A DNA stretch of 64,000 nt from Sphingobacterium sp. B16(2022) (GTDB lineage: Bacteria > Bacteroidota > Bacteroidia > Sphingobacteriales > Sphingobacteriaceae), in contig NZ_JAAUVN010000001.1 of assembly GCF_012030425.1 (NCBI RefSeq), positions 310,001 to 374,000 of the forward strand, written 5' to 3'. Below are positions 43,640 through 52,160 of the stretch, piece by piece. The translations under genes and the position numbers were made by a program. The first letter of the stretch is position 1; the number at the start of each line of letters is the position of its first letter. The notes beneath the pieces are model-generated. The model was not told where the DNA came from and did no database searches. It saw only the letters and a list, made by a program, of their open reading frames with translations.

Positions 43640-46333
43640 TTAAAAACTCAGGTTTATGCCAAGCATAACCTGTCTTGGACGTAGCGCATAAGATTGGGTC
43701 GACTGATGGCTGTCCGAAAGCACAGATTGCGTAAATGTATCTATATTGAAGATGTTTTTTGCTGTAAGTTCCAATTGCATTTTTTTTAGGATAAAATACT
43801 GTAGAGAAAAGTCTGAGAACAGATAATACTGACTTGGGTTGTACTGCCCTTTTTCGAATCGGTACAGTTCGTTTTTCAGTGATGTACGTATTTTTTTACT
43901 CAAGCGGGCATTGATATTCGCTTCAAACTTAGACTGGACAACACTTCTTGTTGATCCATTTCGAAGTATCGAATTATGGAACTGCAGTCCAGTAAAAATA
44001 TTAATAGGCCCTTCCCAGACACTTCGGTAGTCCAGACTTAGCTGGTAAACTGCGGTTTGTATCGGTAAGGGCGGAAGTCCTTTGATCTGCGTCTGGTAAT
44101 TTGCCAGCTGACCATCCCCGGTAAGTCGTATATTACCTTTTATTCCAGCGACGAAATAGTTCAGCTGCGCATTAAAATAAGTCAGCGTTCTGTTTTTAAA
44201 AAGAACAAGATTGTTGCGGTTGTAGTCAGGATTCAGTTCTTGCTGTTGTCCGATGTAATCGAACTGCTGACTATATCCACCCGATAAGATTGTATACAGT
44301 TTATCCGTCATTTTACCTAAAGTATAGACTGCATTAATATGAAATGCATCTAGTACGGGATTTTCTTTTAAACCACTTGAAAAAGTCCGGTTTCCTTTAT
44401 AAACAAAGTTGGGTAGTACATCAAGAGCATTTTGCGACATATTCATTTGGTAGGAAACTTCACTTCGCAGTTCCCCTTTGCTATGTGTTCTCCATAGAAT
44501 AGTCGCTTTTGGAGACCATAATTTATTTATGCTGGACTGGGCCTGTGGAGCAAGTTTGTCCTGTAAGGTAGAGTGAAGCAGGCGTGCTGTGATGCTCGGT
44601 GTCAACTCCAGCCTTGGGGATTTCCAGGTATATTGTGCAGATAATGCTGTATTGCGTTCTTCAAAATTCAACCGATTAAAAAAATCTTTTGGACGATAAG
44701 TTTCCCCAGAACCATTCATCAGATAGAATGCCGAATTGAAGCCACGAAGCGTAATTTCATGCGCTATCGAAGCACTGAACGGGTTGCCTTTAGCATCGCG
44801 CTTTACTAACTCTGAGATCATTCCATAATATTCCACATTATTTTCGGTATCCTGCCATACGTTTTTTATACTATCAGCCTTTATACCTTCAGCTTCGAAC
44901 AGATCGCCATAAAGGTACTGGTCTACCGCATAGTTGATGGGGGAATGCTGCCTGATCCAGCGGAATGAAGATACCAGTACGGCACGTTCCGCTAATTTCT
45001 GCGTGTAGCTCAGTAAATGGTTTGAAAGTAGACTGCGTTTTTTGATCGTTTCCAATGATCCGATACCATTGAATGTCAGTTCGCCGATATCATTAGCTTT
45101 GATATTGCCCAATGTACCTATATATGTAATGGTCGAATTTTTACCAGGATCATATTGAAGTTCCATTTTGCTGAAATAATTAATATCCGAATTGGTGTAA
45201 TGAAGATCTTCTTGGTTTGTGAATTTTACATCTTCAATCGCATATTCGGATAAGCTCTGCCTCACAAAACTATTTTTCTTGCTGTTGGCAAAGCCCAGCC
45301 ATTTTATCTTCAGATCTTTTCTTGGCGAAAAGATGCCATTGAAGGAGAGAAGCTTGTCGTTGTTGAAGTTTGACCGTTGCGGGTCAAACTCATTTAAGCT
45401 CGGTTTGTTCTCCAATAGGGAAGGAGTTGAGACCTGGAGACCCACCTGACCAGGTTCGTTCGGATCCTGGCTCAAGATGAGATGGTCTATACCACGTAGC
45501 GTCTCCAGACCATTATTGTTGGCCGATCCCAATAGATAATATTTTGTTTTTTTACCAAAATTCATCAGATTAGCCTGTGCATTGTAAAACTCAATAGGGA
45601 TTACACTTGCTGACGCATCGATACTGCCTACCCATTGCGATTTACTTTCACTTTTGAGGGTCAGGTTGAGTGCTATCTTTTCAGAATGTTCAACTCCTTT
45701 CAGGTGCTTATTGTTTGAGTATCGCTGCAGTACCTGTACCTTTTCTATCGGATGTACGGTGAGGTTCTGCGTGAGCAGTTTGTAGCCTTTTCCAAATAAA
45801 TCATCTCCTTCCACCATAACCTTTTCGATCTCTTTGTTACCCACTTTGATCGTGCCGTTTTCACTGATCTGCATACCCGGGATCTTGCGCAACAGGTCTT
45901 CAACGGTACGTTCTTCGCCCTGCAGATAGTTTTTGGCATCAAGTTCAATAGTATCGCGCCCGGCCCTAATAAATTTTTTTGGTGCTACATATACCTCCTG
46001 CAGCTGTATCCTGCTTTCTTCCAGCTCGATTGAAAGTTCCAGCGTATCTGAACTGAGATGAATGGATCTGTTGAGGGACTTGTAGGCCAGCGACTGAAAA
46101 ATAAGCGTATAATTTCCATGACTTACCCCTGAAAAGAGGAATAGGCCTTTAGCATCTGTAAAGGAGTAATGCGAGCCTCCAGAACCATTCTCAGTAACGA
46201 GATTGACGCGAATACCAGCTGGGGTAGACGATGGTGCAGTTACCTTACCCCGTATCAAGGTTTGGCAGTAACTTTGTGAAAACTGTATTAAAAATAACAG
46301 CAAAAAGCTAATTCGAACCATGCTCCCATTCAT
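43640..46333 (-). CDS. Outer-membrane beta-barrel with carboxypeptidase-like domain, GLPGLI partner
   Basis: 897 aa. Signal peptide (1-23), carboxypeptidase-regulatory-like domain ~26-105, a plug-like domain with YLQGEERTVEDLLRKIPGMQ and KVMVEGDDLFGKGYKLLT (~150-185), and a barrel ending in aromatic residues (MLGINLSF, C-terminal Phe as in outer-membrane proteins). It belongs to the OMP_b-brl_3 type that commonly accompanies GLPGLI proteins. No TonB box recognised. Starts at 46333 or 46321, inside the end of the GLPGLI gene (overlap 26 or 14 bp), so co-translated. The substrate is unknown. Confidence 0.85.
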   Translation of the reverse strand: MNGSMVRISFLLLFLIQFSQSYCQTLIRGKVTAPSSTPAGIRVNLVTENGSGGSHYSFTDAKGLFLFSGVSHGNYTLIFQSLAYKSLNRSIHLSSDTLELSIELEESRIQLQEVYVAPKKFIRAGRDTIELDAKNYLQGEERTVEDLLRKIPGMQISENGTIKVGNKEIEKVMVEGDDLFGKGYKLLTQNLTVHPIEKVQVLQRYSNNKHLKGVEHSEKIALNLTLKSESKSQWVGSIDASASVIPIEFYNAQANLMNFGKKTKYYLLGSANNNGLETLRGIDHLILSQDPNEPGQVGLQVSTPSLLENKPSLNEFDPQRSNFNNDKLLSFNGIFSPRKDLKIKWLGFANSKKNSFVRQSLSEYAIEDVKFTNQEDLHYTNSDINYFSKMELQYDPGKNSTITYIGTLGNIKANDIGELTFNGIGSLETIKKRSLLSNHLLSYTQKLAERAVLVSSFRWIRQHSPINYAVDQYLYGDLFEAEGIKADSIKNVWQDTENNVEYYGMISELVKRDAKGNPFSASIAHEITLRGFNSAFYLMNGSGETYRPKDFFNRLNFEERNTALSAQYTWKSPRLELTPSITARLLHSTLQDKLAPQAQSSINKLWSPKATILWRTHSKGELRSEVSYQMNMSQNALDVLPNFVYKGNRTFSSGLKENPVLDAFHINAVYTLGKMTDKLYTILSGGYSQQFDYIGQQQELNPDYNRNNLVLFKNRTLTYFNAQLNYFVAGIKGNIRLTGDGQLANYQTQIKGLPPLPIQTAVYQLSLDYRSVWEGPINIFTGLQFHNSILRNGSTRSVVQSKFEANINARLSKKIRTSLKNELYRFEKGQYNPSQYYLFSDFSLQYFILKKMQLELTAKNIFNIDTFTQSVLSDSHQSTQSYALRPRQVMLGINLSF

Positions 46334-47102
46334 ACACCTGCTCTACTGTGCCTCGAGTCTTCGTTTTATTTTCGGTACTGAATTCAACCCCTTCAGGTAG
46401 TTTGGAACGCATAATGCGCATCTGCTCTGCAATCTTACGTTCATCCTGCTCTACATATTTTTTCAGTGACATCGTAGGCAAGGTTTGTACATAGTTGCGG
46501 TCTACAGGAATCTGACCTTCGAAAGGGTAGGAGACCTTTTTCAGTAACCAATAGTGCGGATGAGCACTTTCGGTATATAGCATCACAATAAGACCAGGAA
46601 GCCCTCCAAATTTGTACGGTCCGGCCGGTACAGGGATAGACGGGTCATAATAGGCTACTACTTTTGTACCCCGATAGTCTGCGGTCGCTTTTTTACACAT
46701 TTTATCTCCGAATTTCTCCTCTTCCGGGTAATCGGTATTCCAGTTGATCGCTTTAAAGGTGTGATCTTCTACCAGGTAGTTTTTACTGTCCAGTGATCGG
46801 GTTTCTATCAGTCCCTTTTGTTTAGGATCTTGGATAACAATTTTACGGAATATTTTGCCTACATCCAGCACAACAGAAAGCTCACTCGACTCCATTTCAT
46901 CTTCAGACTGGCCTGTGGTTGTTTCTTTTTTTAGCGAAATCGAGTCGCGGACCGCAATCTTTACAGTACCGTCATAATAGACATCCTCTTTAAAGGTTGC
47001 GACGGGCGAGGGAATATATTCGTAACTCGCCATCAGCTGTTGGGCTTTCGAAGTTAGACTTCCGCTTACCGCTAAAAGCAGTAAAATTACATTACGTATC
47101 AT
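46308..47102 (-). CDS. GLPGLI-family secreted protein
   Basis: 264 aa with a signal peptide (1-20, ending SKAQ). The family motif is present as KFGGLPGLIVMLY (~170-182), preceded by the usual VAYYDPSIPVPAGPYKF. GLPGLI proteins were named for this motif (TIGR01200) and have no proven function. Overlaps the outer-membrane barrel gene and lies 124 bp downstream of two homologous small secreted proteins on the same strand. Together they look like one module. Confidence 0.88.
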   Translation of the reverse strand: MIRNVILLLLAVSGSLTSKAQQLMASYEYIPSPVATFKEDVYYDGTVKIAVRDSISLKKETTTGQSEDEMESSELSVVLDVGKIFRKIVIQDPKQKGLIETRSLDSKNYLVEDHTFKAINWNTDYPEEEKFGDKMCKKATADYRGTKVVAYYDPSIPVPAGPYKFGGLPGLIVMLYTESAHPHYWLLKKVSYPFEGQIPVDRNYVQTLPTMSLKKYVEQDERKIAEQMRIMRSKLPEGVEFSTENKTKTRGTVEQVYEWEHGSN

Positions 47103-47162
47103 GGGTATTATATTTTAATTGTAGATTCGGTTATAGCGCATATGAAGAGCACTATAAATATG

Positions 47163-47199
47163 ATCTGAGCCATAGAAAAAATAACACTATGGCTCAGAT
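47163..47199 (-). repeat. 13-bp perfect hairpin between the peptides and the GLPGLI gene
   Basis: ATCTGAGCCATAG (47163-47175) pairs exactly with CTATGGCTCAGAT (47187-47199) around an 11-nt A/T loop. On the minus strand it follows the second small-protein gene by about 28 bp. There is no T run after it. It could be a partial terminator or RNA stabiliser that sets high peptide and lower GLPGLI expression. Confidence 0.6.
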
Positions 47200-47226
47200 T
47201 AGAAAAGCTTTTCAATTTAGGATATC

Positions 47227-47493
47227 CTAGTTCATCGAAAAACCTTGATCAGTGTACATTTTTTTAATGGCTTTAAAGAACGTGTGGCACGAGCCATTGG
47301 TCGTTGTGATGTAATGATCGTAACCTACAGCATCACCGTTCACATAAATGGTTACAGACATTGTGCATCTCCATGCCTTTTCGTTCTTTACTGCAGTTTC
47401 TTTAGAAACATGTTTAGTATTCATTTCAGTTGCCATGCTCGAAGCATAAAGTCCAAATGTGGCAATCAGTGCAAATAATAGCTTTTTCATCAT
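47227..47493 (-). CDS. Small secreted two-cysteine protein (copy 2)
   Basis: 88 aa: signal peptide of ~21 residues (cut near SSMA/TE) and a ~67-residue mature part with exactly two cysteines (C43 and C69), probably one disulfide. The C-terminal half aligns with the neighbouring 83-aa protein: C-x7-Y-x-NG early and GSCHTFFKAIKKMYTDQGF at the end. Either of two ATGs (47493, 47490) may start it. Not a family I know. Upstream of GLPGLI and barrel genes on the same strand; possibly their ligand or cargo. Confidence 0.75.
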   Translation of the reverse strand: MMKKLLFALIATFGLYASSMATEMNTKHVSKETAVKNEKAWRCTMSVTIYVNGDAVGYDHYITTTNGSCHTFFKAIKKMYTDQGFSMN

Positions 47494-47526
47494 GTGTAAT
47501 TTTTAGTGTATAATCAGTTGTTTTTG

Positions 47527-47778
47527 TTAATTCAGTTCGTATCCTTGTGAGGCATAGTACGATCTCATGGTTTTAAAAAAACCGCCACAAGACCCGGTAC
47601 TCTGATAGGATAAAGTTGTTTCTGTATCCAAATAATTCCCGTTAGAATCATAGAATTTCAATCTGAATTCACAGAATATTCCAGCATCTTTCGCTTTTAT
47701 CGGTGCCTTGCCCGATCCCGCAAATGCAGCTGAGGACATTAATCCGACAGCGCAAAGTGTCATTAAAATCTTTTTCAT
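47527..47778 (-). CDS. Small secreted two-cysteine protein (copy 1)
   Basis: 83 aa: signal peptide of 20 residues (cut after AAFA) and a 63-residue mature part with two cysteines (C36, C64). The end, TGSCGGFFKTMRSYYASQGY, matches its neighbour (47227-47493) in Cys, FFK, Tyr and QG positions although overall identity is low, so the two are old paralogues kept side by side. First gene of the minus-strand run peptide-peptide-GLPGLI-barrel-kinase-regulator, with a consensus promoter box 42 nt upstream. Too short for most enzymes; a peptide signal, bacteriocin-like or binding protein is conceivable. Confidence 0.75.
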   Translation of the reverse strand: MKKILMTLCAVGLMSSAAFAGSGKAPIKAKDAGIFCEFRLKFYDSNGNYLDTETTLSYQSTGSCGGFFKTMRSYYASQGYELN

Positions 47779-47819
47779 GTTCTTGTTTTTAAAGAGTTAT
47801 TAATTGTAGTTTATACTAT

Positions 47820-47827
47820 CAAATATA
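47820..47827 (-). promoter_or_regulatory. -7 promoter box of the small-protein/GLPGLI locus
   Basis: TATATTTG on the minus strand is a perfect TAnnTTTG, ending 41 nt before ATG 47778. It predicts a 5' leader of roughly 35 nt. I found no clear -33 TTG at the usual distance. Confidence 0.55.
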
Positions 47828-48037
47828 GATAGAGGGGAAGGGGAAGACTAAGGCTAAGCTATATTCGTTATAAAGTATCTGATATTCGCTGTAGCTAGAC
47901 CAAAATACGTTAGCGTAGCGCAATATGACCGGGTAGTTATACGCATAAGGTTTAAATGCTTCAAGAGCCTAGAGATCGCGTAGTTATAGTTTAATCAACG
48001 AAATAGGCAAGAGCGAGATCGAAGCAATTTAACGATA

Positions 48038-48077
48038 GACCGAGGATAACGTGTACGTTACAAGTAAGAACTCGGTT
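48038..48077 (+). repeat. Nested inverted repeat
   Basis: Outer arms GACCGAG (48038-48044) and CTCGGTT (48071-48077) pair with one G.U; inside lies the hairpin TAACGT-GT-ACGTTA (48047-48060). The G.U pair favours plus-strand RNA. Possible structured RNA or protein-binding site. Confidence 0.4.
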
Positions 48078-48455
48078 CAAAACCATACACAGTGCAATTG
48101 TAGTTTTGAGTATTTTCTATTCTTGTTTAAAAACAGTATAAATTTTGTGTTTAATAACAATAGATTTGTGTGCATGCGTTGTAAGTGGTTTTTAGCCAGT
48201 GATCTGAGCGAGAGTTGATAGCACTTTTATCATTGGGGTTAATTTACTTTTTTTAATTTGAAGCCGTCTTAAGCTTCTCATCATTTTATCCTAAGGCATT
48301 AGAAGAGGTAACTCATTTCTCAATGGTTCTTTATAACTATTTTTCCATGTATAAGAGACATTTATTTGTGTTGTATCTTTTAATCCGTAAAAAAAATGTA
48401 TAATTTAGCGTAACACAATATAAAAACTTTAATTCGGTACCCCATTCCGATTATT

Positions 48456-48487
48456 AAAGGCTCTAGAGCACCTTCTAGAGCCTTTTT
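48456..48487. terminator. Terminator without an adjacent gene
   Basis: AAAGGCTCTAGA / TCTAGAGCCTTT with loop GCACCT and five T's on the plus strand. On the minus strand it could end the NTF2-like remnant's transcript (stop at 48581, ~95 bp away); on the plus strand it has no gene before it. Confidence 0.75.
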
Positions 48488-48580
48488 AGAACAGATGAAA
48501 AGTAGTGGGATTCGAGATCTCGCCGATAGGCTGCTTTTACTGTCCGACCTTTTTAACAACCATTCATTTCAAATGGATAT

Positions 48581-48862
48581 TTAATGCTGTTCTGCGTTGT
48601 TAAATTGCCAAAGCACATTAACAATTTTCCAGGATCCATTAAGTTTAACAATATGCATATAGTCGATCCATTCGTCTGCAACCAACTTTACGGAAGCCGT
48701 TTTTGCAGATACGTCCAGTAGTATAACATCCTTTTTAGGAGAATTTGGAAATTTATCAGCATTTTTATTATAGCTTGCAGCAAGTAAAACCATCGATTCT
48801 GAAGTCGTTTCAGTCTGAATGATGACTAATTTAGGATCAATAATTCCATTCGCTATATGCTT
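48581..48862 (-). pseudogene. N-terminally truncated NTF2/lumazine-binding-like gene
   Basis: The minus-strand reading runs open from codon 48862 (after an in-frame TGA) to the stop at 48581, 93 codons. An internal ATG at 48793 could start a 70-aa protein, but the conserved sequence goes further upstream (KHIANGIIDPKLVIIQTETT). The pattern VKLVADEWIDYMHIVKLNGSWKIVNVLW is the C-terminal half of putative lumazine-binding/NTF2-like proteins, which normally have ~50 more residues at the N terminus. Those are missing, so I call it a remnant. Confidence 0.65.
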
Positions 48863-48901
48863 TCAATGCTTATTGATAATAAGTTTATTAGGCACTTTCT
48901 G

Positions 48902-49573
48902 TTAAGAATAATGATTCGTCATAAACTGTTCTAATTCTCCCTTATCATATAAAACAGGGCCGTGTCCAAAACAAATGATCTTGGGCTTTAGGCTATAGAT
49001 TTTTCGAATAGATGCTAGGTTCAATTTCTTATCCTTAGTAAATAGATCGGGTGGTTGGCTTAATCCGGTAACAGTCGTTATTAAATTCATATTCACAAGC
49101 ACATCACCAAGGATTAAAACCCGATCTTCCTCTCTAAAAAATGAAATATGCCCCGGTGAATGTCCCGGAGTTTCGATAACAATAAAACTACCAATCGTGT
49201 CGCCCTCCTTTAAAATACGGGATACATTATGACCTTCTCCTGCCCAATAATATTGCTGAAACCGAGCAATAAAGTGCCTTTTATTCGGATATTCATTCGT
49301 GACATTTCCTGATTCCGCATTATTTTTTTCAAATTCAGAAGTCCAGAGTGGAATCTTTAACGTGTTGCATAGCACAGCAGAACTTCCCTGATGGTCAGCA
49401 TGGGCATGAGTTAAGGCATGGGTGGTTATTTTTTTATATTTAAGTGCCTGTAGTATGGTTTTGCTTGAACTTCTTATTCCTGCATCAATCAGGACATCGT
49501 CAATGATATAGCAGTTGATACTGTTTCTTGGTAGTACCGGAATTTGGAATACATTTTTAGTGATCTCTTTCAT
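48902..49573 (-). CDS. MBL-fold metallo-hydrolase
   Basis: 223 aa. THAHADH at residues 55-61 is the metal-binding HxHxDH, with further ligands in PGHSPGHISF and LGDVLV and a C-terminal GHGP. It has the usual two-metal set, so it is probably active; glyoxalase II-like, lactonase or other hydrolase activity cannot be separated. Cytoplasmic. It follows a Crp-type regulator on the same strand (57-bp gap), perhaps its target. Confidence 0.87.
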   Translation of the reverse strand: MKEITKNVFQIPVLPRNSINCYIIDDVLIDAGIRSSSKTILQALKYKKITTHALTHAHADHQGSSAVLCNTLKIPLWTSEFEKNNAESGNVTNEYPNKRHFIARFQQYYWAGEGHNVSRILKEGDTIGSFIVIETPGHSPGHISFFREEDRVLILGDVLVNMNLITTVTGLSQPPDLFTKDKKLNLASIRKIYSLKPKIICFGHGPVLYDKGELEQFMTNHYS

Positions 49574-49630
49574 TCTTGTTTTTTTTTATACAAAAATGTC
49601 TAATCGCTTATTGTTTCTCCTTGATAAATG

Positions 49631-50206
49631 TTAAGAAATCTCGCTTCTGATTCTACTTAATGATTCAGGAGTTATACCTAGATACGATGCAATATGGATA
49701 AGGGGTGTCCGTTGCACTATTTTTTCAGAAGATGTTTTTAAAAATTCAAGATACTTTTCTTTGGCTGGAATAGATTGGAGTTTTAACAGCCGATCTGCTA
49801 AACATAACACATTCTGTTCTGAGAAAAATCTTCCTATTCTTTCCCATTGGGGAACAGCTTCGTAAAGCTCCTGCATATCCTTGTAGGTGATGGCCAGCGT
49901 TTGCGATTTTTCCAGGCACTGGATGTATTCATAAGACTTTGACTGGTTTATAAAACTTGAATAGGAGGAAACAAAACCATTGTCACTCGATAAGTAGCTC
50001 GTTATTTCTTTGCCATCTTTTACGTAAAAGATGCGTACCAAGCCAATCGCAATAAAATGTAGGTGCGTAGATACCTGACCTTCTTCAAGAATGTATTCTT
50101 TTTGCTTAAACTTATGTTGTGTAAATTTTGACTTAATAATCGCAATGTCAGTCTCAGAAAACCTCGCGTAAGTTGAAATTAAAGCTATTAAATTATCGAT
50201 TCCCAT
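49631..50206 (-). CDS. Crp/Fnr-family regulator
   Basis: 191 aa, the common Bacteroidota type. Sensor barrel with FIAIGLVRIFYVKDGKEI; C-terminal HTH LIHIASYLGITPESLSRIRSEIS. No cysteine cluster. Divergent from the alpha-L-fucosidase gene across a 409-bp spacer with an inverted repeat, and directly upstream of an MBL hydrolase gene on the same strand, which it may control. Confidence 0.88.
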   Translation of the reverse strand: MGIDNLIALISTYARFSETDIAIIKSKFTQHKFKQKEYILEEGQVSTHLHFIAIGLVRIFYVKDGKEITSYLSSDNGFVSSYSSFINQSKSYEYIQCLEKSQTLAITYKDMQELYEAVPQWERIGRFFSEQNVLCLADRLLKLQSIPAKEKYLEFLKTSSEKIVQRTPLIHIASYLGITPESLSRIRSEIS

Positions 50207-50615
50207 TGATCATCGTGTTGATGTGTATTTTTTTAATCTGTGCAATTTCCGAATATAAGCATATTGTAATTATTTTATTATTAAAAGAAAACCTTTTGAA
50301 AACGAGTATCCATAAAGCCTTTTCATTTGAAGAAATAGGAAAGGCGCATTTAAAATTATAAACAAATCGTGACGTCGATAAAGTCGTTGTTAATATCTAA
50401 AACAAGACAAAGATTTGCTGCATCAATCTGTCAGGATAACATTGAGTCAAATCAGGGTAATATAGATGCAATGCCCAGGTTTATATCGGGTTAATTTTGA
50501 AATATAAACCTTTTGCACTGTTCCATTGATATGACGCAATAGCTGAGTAACTGTTTTTTCAACCTAATTTTCGGTGTTTAAGCATGCCTTGGAAAGAACT
50601 TAATAAAGTGATGAT
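50207..50615. other. Divergent control region with an inverted repeat
   Basis: 409 bases between the Crp-type regulator and the fucosidase, so promoters for both must lie here. At 50477-50511 AGGTTTATA and TATAAACCT face each other over 17 nt, 105-139 nt upstream of the fucosidase start, a possible operator or hairpin. I see no perfect -7 box. Confidence 0.4.
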
Positions 50616-51959
50616 ATGAAATATTTTTTAAACCTTCTTTTGTTATTGACCATTAGCGGACCGCTCTCTGCTCAAGTTGAAAAAGTAACACCCATTGTGA
50701 AAACATCGAAAGTCGTTATAGACCAGTTCATGGATTTACGTTTTGGCATGTTTATCCATTGGGGGCCAGTTGCCCTGCGTGGTACTGAAATTGGATGGAG
50801 TCGAGGAAATCAAGTTCCCTTTGAGGACTATGACCAATTGCATAAAGAATTCAATCCCGTATTATTCAATGCCGAAGAGTGGGTAAAGACTGCAAAAAAT
50901 TCAGGTATGAAATATTTAACCATTACAGCCAAGCATCATGATGGCTTTTGCTTATGGCCAACCAAATTTTCAGATTTGAATATTATGGAGACACCTTTCA
51001 AGCGTGATGTTGTGGGCGAACTGGCTGCAGCCTGTAAAAAGCATGGTCTAAAATTCTGCGTATATTTCACCGTACTGGATTGGCACGATCCACATTACCC
51101 TTATGCACGTGCGGGTACAAAGGAGATCAACGCAACGACCGACATGGCAAAATTTGTTGCAACTATGAAAGATGAGTTAACGGAGATCTTGACCAATTAC
51201 GACCCATATATGCTTTGGTTCGACGGTAACTGGGACAAAGAATGGACCGATGCACATGCACACGAAGTATATGCTTTGTTAAAACAGTTGAAACCCGATG
51301 TCATCATTAACAATCGTTTAAAAGGTATAAGTGATTTCGATAGGACAAGAGAAGACCATACACGCTTGTCTTCGGATGCTATCGGAGATTATGCGACACC
51401 TGAACAGAAGATAGGTGCATTAAACATGGATTATCCATGGGAATCCTGCATGACTATTGCGAACCAGTGGGCATGGAAACCCAATGATGCACTAAAATCC
51501 ACTAAAGAATGTATCCAGACCTTGGCAAAAACAGCTGCAGGAAACGGGAATCTCCTTTTTAATGTCGGCCCGATGCTGGATGGTCGTATTGAAGCCAGAC
51601 AGATTAATAGATTGAAAGAGATGGGCGATTGGTTAAACACCTATGGCGAGAGTATCTATGGCACTAAAGGAGGTCCATTTATTCCGAACAATACCTATGC
51701 TTCCACACGTAAAGGTAATATCTTATATGTGCATGTTTTCAATCGAAAAGAGGATGTACTGACACTTCCTGCTTTAAAGGGCGTAAAAGTCAAAAAAGCC
51801 CATATATTAAATGGAGATGCCATAACTTTTTCACAAAGTGCTACGGGAAGTATAGCGCTAAATTTACCTGCACGATTACCGAACGCTGATAATACAGTGA
51901 TTGTACTTGAATTAAATAAAAATGCTGAAAGCATTCCCGTTGTTGCGCAAAGTAATTAA
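50616..51959 (+). CDS. Secreted alpha-L-fucosidase, GH29
   Basis: 447 aa with a signal peptide (1-19, ending LSAQ). The GH29 (alpha/beta)8 pattern is clear: RFGMFIHWGPVALRG near 42, LTITAKHHDGFCLWPTKFSD with the HHDGF loop, and MLWFDGNWDKEW, whose Asp near residue 202 is the catalytic nucleophile by analogy. The C-terminal ~80 residues are a beta-sandwich. It removes alpha-linked L-fucose from glycans in the periplasm or outside. The SusCD pair is 13 kb away and under other control, so this is not an obvious polysaccharide-utilisation locus. Confidence 0.93.
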   Translation: MKYFLNLLLLLTISGPLSAQVEKVTPIVKTSKVVIDQFMDLRFGMFIHWGPVALRGTEIGWSRGNQVPFEDYDQLHKEFNPVLFNAEEWVKTAKNSGMKYLTITAKHHDGFCLWPTKFSDLNIMETPFKRDVVGELAAACKKHGLKFCVYFTVLDWHDPHYPYARAGTKEINATTDMAKFVATMKDELTEILTNYDPYMLWFDGNWDKEWTDAHAHEVYALLKQLKPDVIINNRLKGISDFDRTREDHTRLSSDAIGDYATPEQKIGALNMDYPWESCMTIANQWAWKPNDALKSTKECIQTLAKTAAGNGNLLFNVGPMLDGRIEARQINRLKEMGDWLNTYGESIYGTKGGPFIPNNTYASTRKGNILYVHVFNRKEDVLTLPALKGVKVKKAHILNGDAITFSQSATGSIALNLPARLPNADNTVIVLELNKNAESIPVVAQSN

Positions 51960-52160
51960 CCTGCAATTGTTCTTAATTATCTCTTCCGGAAATACAATGA
52001 TTAATTATATTAAAACATATCTCTGACATAGAATTAATGTGTTCTATTTTATTTTGATTGTTTGAATTATTTTAACTTAATAAGTTTATTCCTTATCTTC
52101 TAGCAAGACTGATTGATACCGGTCCGTATTATAAGAAAGTGATTATTAATAAAAAATAAG

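Larger units (their letters stand above)
47828..48580. other. 750-bp gene-free region with inverted repeats
   Basis: No open frame of useful length in either strand, yet the part 47870-48110 is less AT-rich than other spacers. It contains repeated short phrases (GTAGTTATA at 47942-47950 and at 47978-47986) and a nested inverted repeat at 48038-48077. A strong terminator at 48456-48487 has no gene in front of it on the plus strand, so a small RNA may end there, perhaps starting near 48380. This could be old gene remains, a repeat family, or RNA. Confidence 0.4.

Noticed and set aside
30726..51959. One polysaccharide locus joining SusCD and the GH29 fucosidase
   Set aside because: 13 kb and at least ten unrelated genes on both strands lie between, with separate regulators.
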